This document shows, one piece after another, positions 13,052 through 14,159 of a DNA stretch of 14,159 nt. Below the pieces are notes generated by a model. The model was not told the origin of the DNA, searched no databases, and worked only from the letters and a program-made list of their open reading frames with translations. The DNA lies in the NCBI GenBank assembly GCA_027076245.1, contig JALTKC010000377.1, positions 1-14,159 on the forward strand, written 5' to 3'. The stretch's first letter is position 1. Every line of letters begins with the position of its first letter. Position numbers and translations under genes: made by a program. The stretch comes from Gammaproteobacteria bacterium. GTDB lineage: Bacteria; Pseudomonadota; Gammaproteobacteria; GRL18.

Positions 13052-14159
13052 TCACTTCTTGTGTATAAGCTTCGCCCATTTTTTCGGCCCGCTTTGATGC
13101 ACAGAATCCCCGCTGCTGTCCACCGCCACCGTTACTGGCATATCTTCCACCTCAAACTCATAAATAGCCTCCATACCCAGTTCCTCATAAGCCAGTACCG
13201 TGGCTTTTTTAATGGCCTGAGCAATAAGATAGGCCGCACCGCCGACCGCAATTAAATACACCGCTTTATGCTGTTTAATGGACTCTATAGCTGCAGGGCC
13301 GCGTTCAGCCTTGCCGACCATGCCGATCAGGCCGGTTTTTGCCAGCATGGCTTCTGTGTATTTGTCCATACGGGTGGAGGTGGTCGGTCCGGCCGGGCCG
13401 ACGGATTCATTTCTGACGGCATCGACCGGGCCGACATAGTAAATAAAACGGTTGCTAAAATCGACCCCATCAGGAAGCGGCTCACCTTTAGCCAGGGTTT
13501 CAACAATACGTTTATGGGCGGCATCACGACCGGTCAGTAGTTTACCGCTGAGTAAAAGCTGGTCACCGGCCTTCCAGCTCTGAACCTCTGCGTGAGTGAT
13601 ATTATCCAGATTAATCCTTCGTGCCTGAGGGGCAGCACTCCAGGTGACATCAGGCCAGTCAGATAATGCCGGCGGGGTTAATACCGCCGGACCTGAACCG
13701 TCCAGGGTAAAGTGGGTATGGCGGGTGGCTGCGCAGTTGGGAATAATCGCCACCGGCAAAGAGGCGGCATGGGTGGGATAATCCAGTACCTTAACATCCA
13801 CTACCGTGGTCAGCCCTCCCAGTCCCTGGGCACCAATACCCAGCGCATTGATTTTATCGTAAAGTTCCAGGCGCAGTTCTTCAGCCCGGCTTAAGGTCTG
13901 ACCCTGCCCGGCTTTACTTTGCAGTTCATGAAAGTTGACCGGTTCGAGCAGGGATTCCTTGGCCAGTAACATGGCTTTTTCCGGTGTACCGCCGATACCT
14001 ACACCCAGGATACCCGGCGGGCACCAGCCGGCACCCATGCCTTCAACACTGTCAATAATCCACTGTACCAGATCGGCACTGGGGTTAAGTGCCGCAAAAC
14101 GGGTCTTGTTTTCAGAACCACCTCCTTTAGCTGCCAGTTTAAAATGCACCTTGTCACCC
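13052..14159 (-). CDS. Fumarate hydratase, class I (iron-sulphur), 5' end beyond the window
   Basis: This is the C-terminal two thirds of an oxygen-sensitive [4Fe-4S] class I fumarase, which interconverts fumarate and malate in the TCA cycle. The frame is open to the right edge and reads GDKVHFKLAAKGGGSENK; an apparent GTG start at 14149 is an internal valine, so the true start lies outside. Family landmarks are the GGGSENK segment, GAGWCPPGILGVGIGGT (a cluster Cys), LGIGAQGLGGLTTVVDVKV, the PNCAATRHTHF segment (another cluster Cys), and GPAGPTTSTRMD in the C-terminal domain, ending KKWAKLIHKK. The first cluster Cys must lie off-window. About 369 codons are present of a usual length near 500. 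It is convergent with the HhH gene. Family very secure. Confidence 0.96.
   Translation of the reverse strand, partial: GDKVHFKLAAKGGGSENKTRFAALNPSADLVQWIIDSVEGMGAGWCPPGILGVGIGGTPEKAMLLAKESLLEPVNFHELQSKAGQGQTLSRAEELRLELYDKINALGIGAQGLGGLTTVVDVKVLDYPTHAASLPVAIIPNCAATRHTHFTLDGSGPAVLTPPALSDWPDVTWSAAPQARRINLDNITHAEVQSWKAGDQLLLSGKLLTGRDAAHKRIVETLAKGEPLPDGVDFSNRFIYYVGPVDAVRNESVGPAGPTTSTRMDKYTEAMLAKTGLIGMVGKAERGPAAIESIKQHKAVYLIAVGGAAYLIAQAIKKATVLAYEELGMEAIYEFEVEDMPVTVAVDSSGDSVHQSGPKKWAKLIHKK

Noticed and set aside
14147..14149. GTG as the start of the fumarase gene
   Set aside because: The frame stays open to the window edge and encodes conserved fumarase sequence above it, so the gene is simply cut by the window.

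Overview
The window looks like a gammaproteobacterial chromosome segment of moderate GC with AT-rich intergenic gaps. The clues are an HlyD adaptor plus NodT-type outer membrane lipoprotein, an iron-sulphur class I fumarase, and FNR/Anr-type operator candidates. I cannot name a genus. There is no rRNA, tRNA, CRISPR array, insertion sequence or phage module, and most of the region is ordinary core or accessory metabolism.

Layout. (1) 38-2793, minus strand: a two-gene efflux operon, outer membrane lipoprotein first and then the HlyD/EmrA-type adaptor, joined by an ATGA overlap. The inner membrane pump is not in the window. (2) 2794-3437: a regulatory region and a lone 66-residue orphan gene with a near-consensus promoter, an FNR-like box, two copies of a dyad-plus-tail repeat in the 5' leader, and two hairpins after the gene, the second a strong terminator. 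(3) 3613-6075: a soluble PAS-PAS-PAS-GGDEF-EAL cyclic-di-GMP enzyme whose 5' end is broken by an in-frame TAA. (4) 6090-8228 and 8346-8993, minus strand: a TVP38/DedA-like membrane domain fused to a MerA-like flavin disulfide oxidoreductase, and a TRIC-family channel. (5) 9084-9554: a rhodanese, divergent from the TRIC gene and convergent with the next gene. (6) 9560-12205, minus strand: a membrane-anchored glutamate-synthase-like FMN/[3Fe-4S] protein and, upstream of it, a NapH/CcoG-like membrane ferredoxin. (7) 12392-12991: a protein with long EPVKS and PE repeats and a C-terminal helix-hairpin-helix, divergent from the ferredoxin gene, with a perfect FNR/FixK-type palindrome between them. 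(8) 13001-14159: a strong palindrome and then the 3' part of a class I fumarate hydratase gene that runs off the right edge.

A recurrent theme is redox and oxygen-linked biology: two FNR-like boxes, the membrane ferredoxin, the FMN/Fe-S protein, the disulfide oxidoreductase, the rhodanese and the Fe-S fumarase. No single system ties the window together. The best candidates for something undescribed are the 66-residue orphan with its elaborate flanks, and the repeat/HhH protein under a possible FNR-class promoter.
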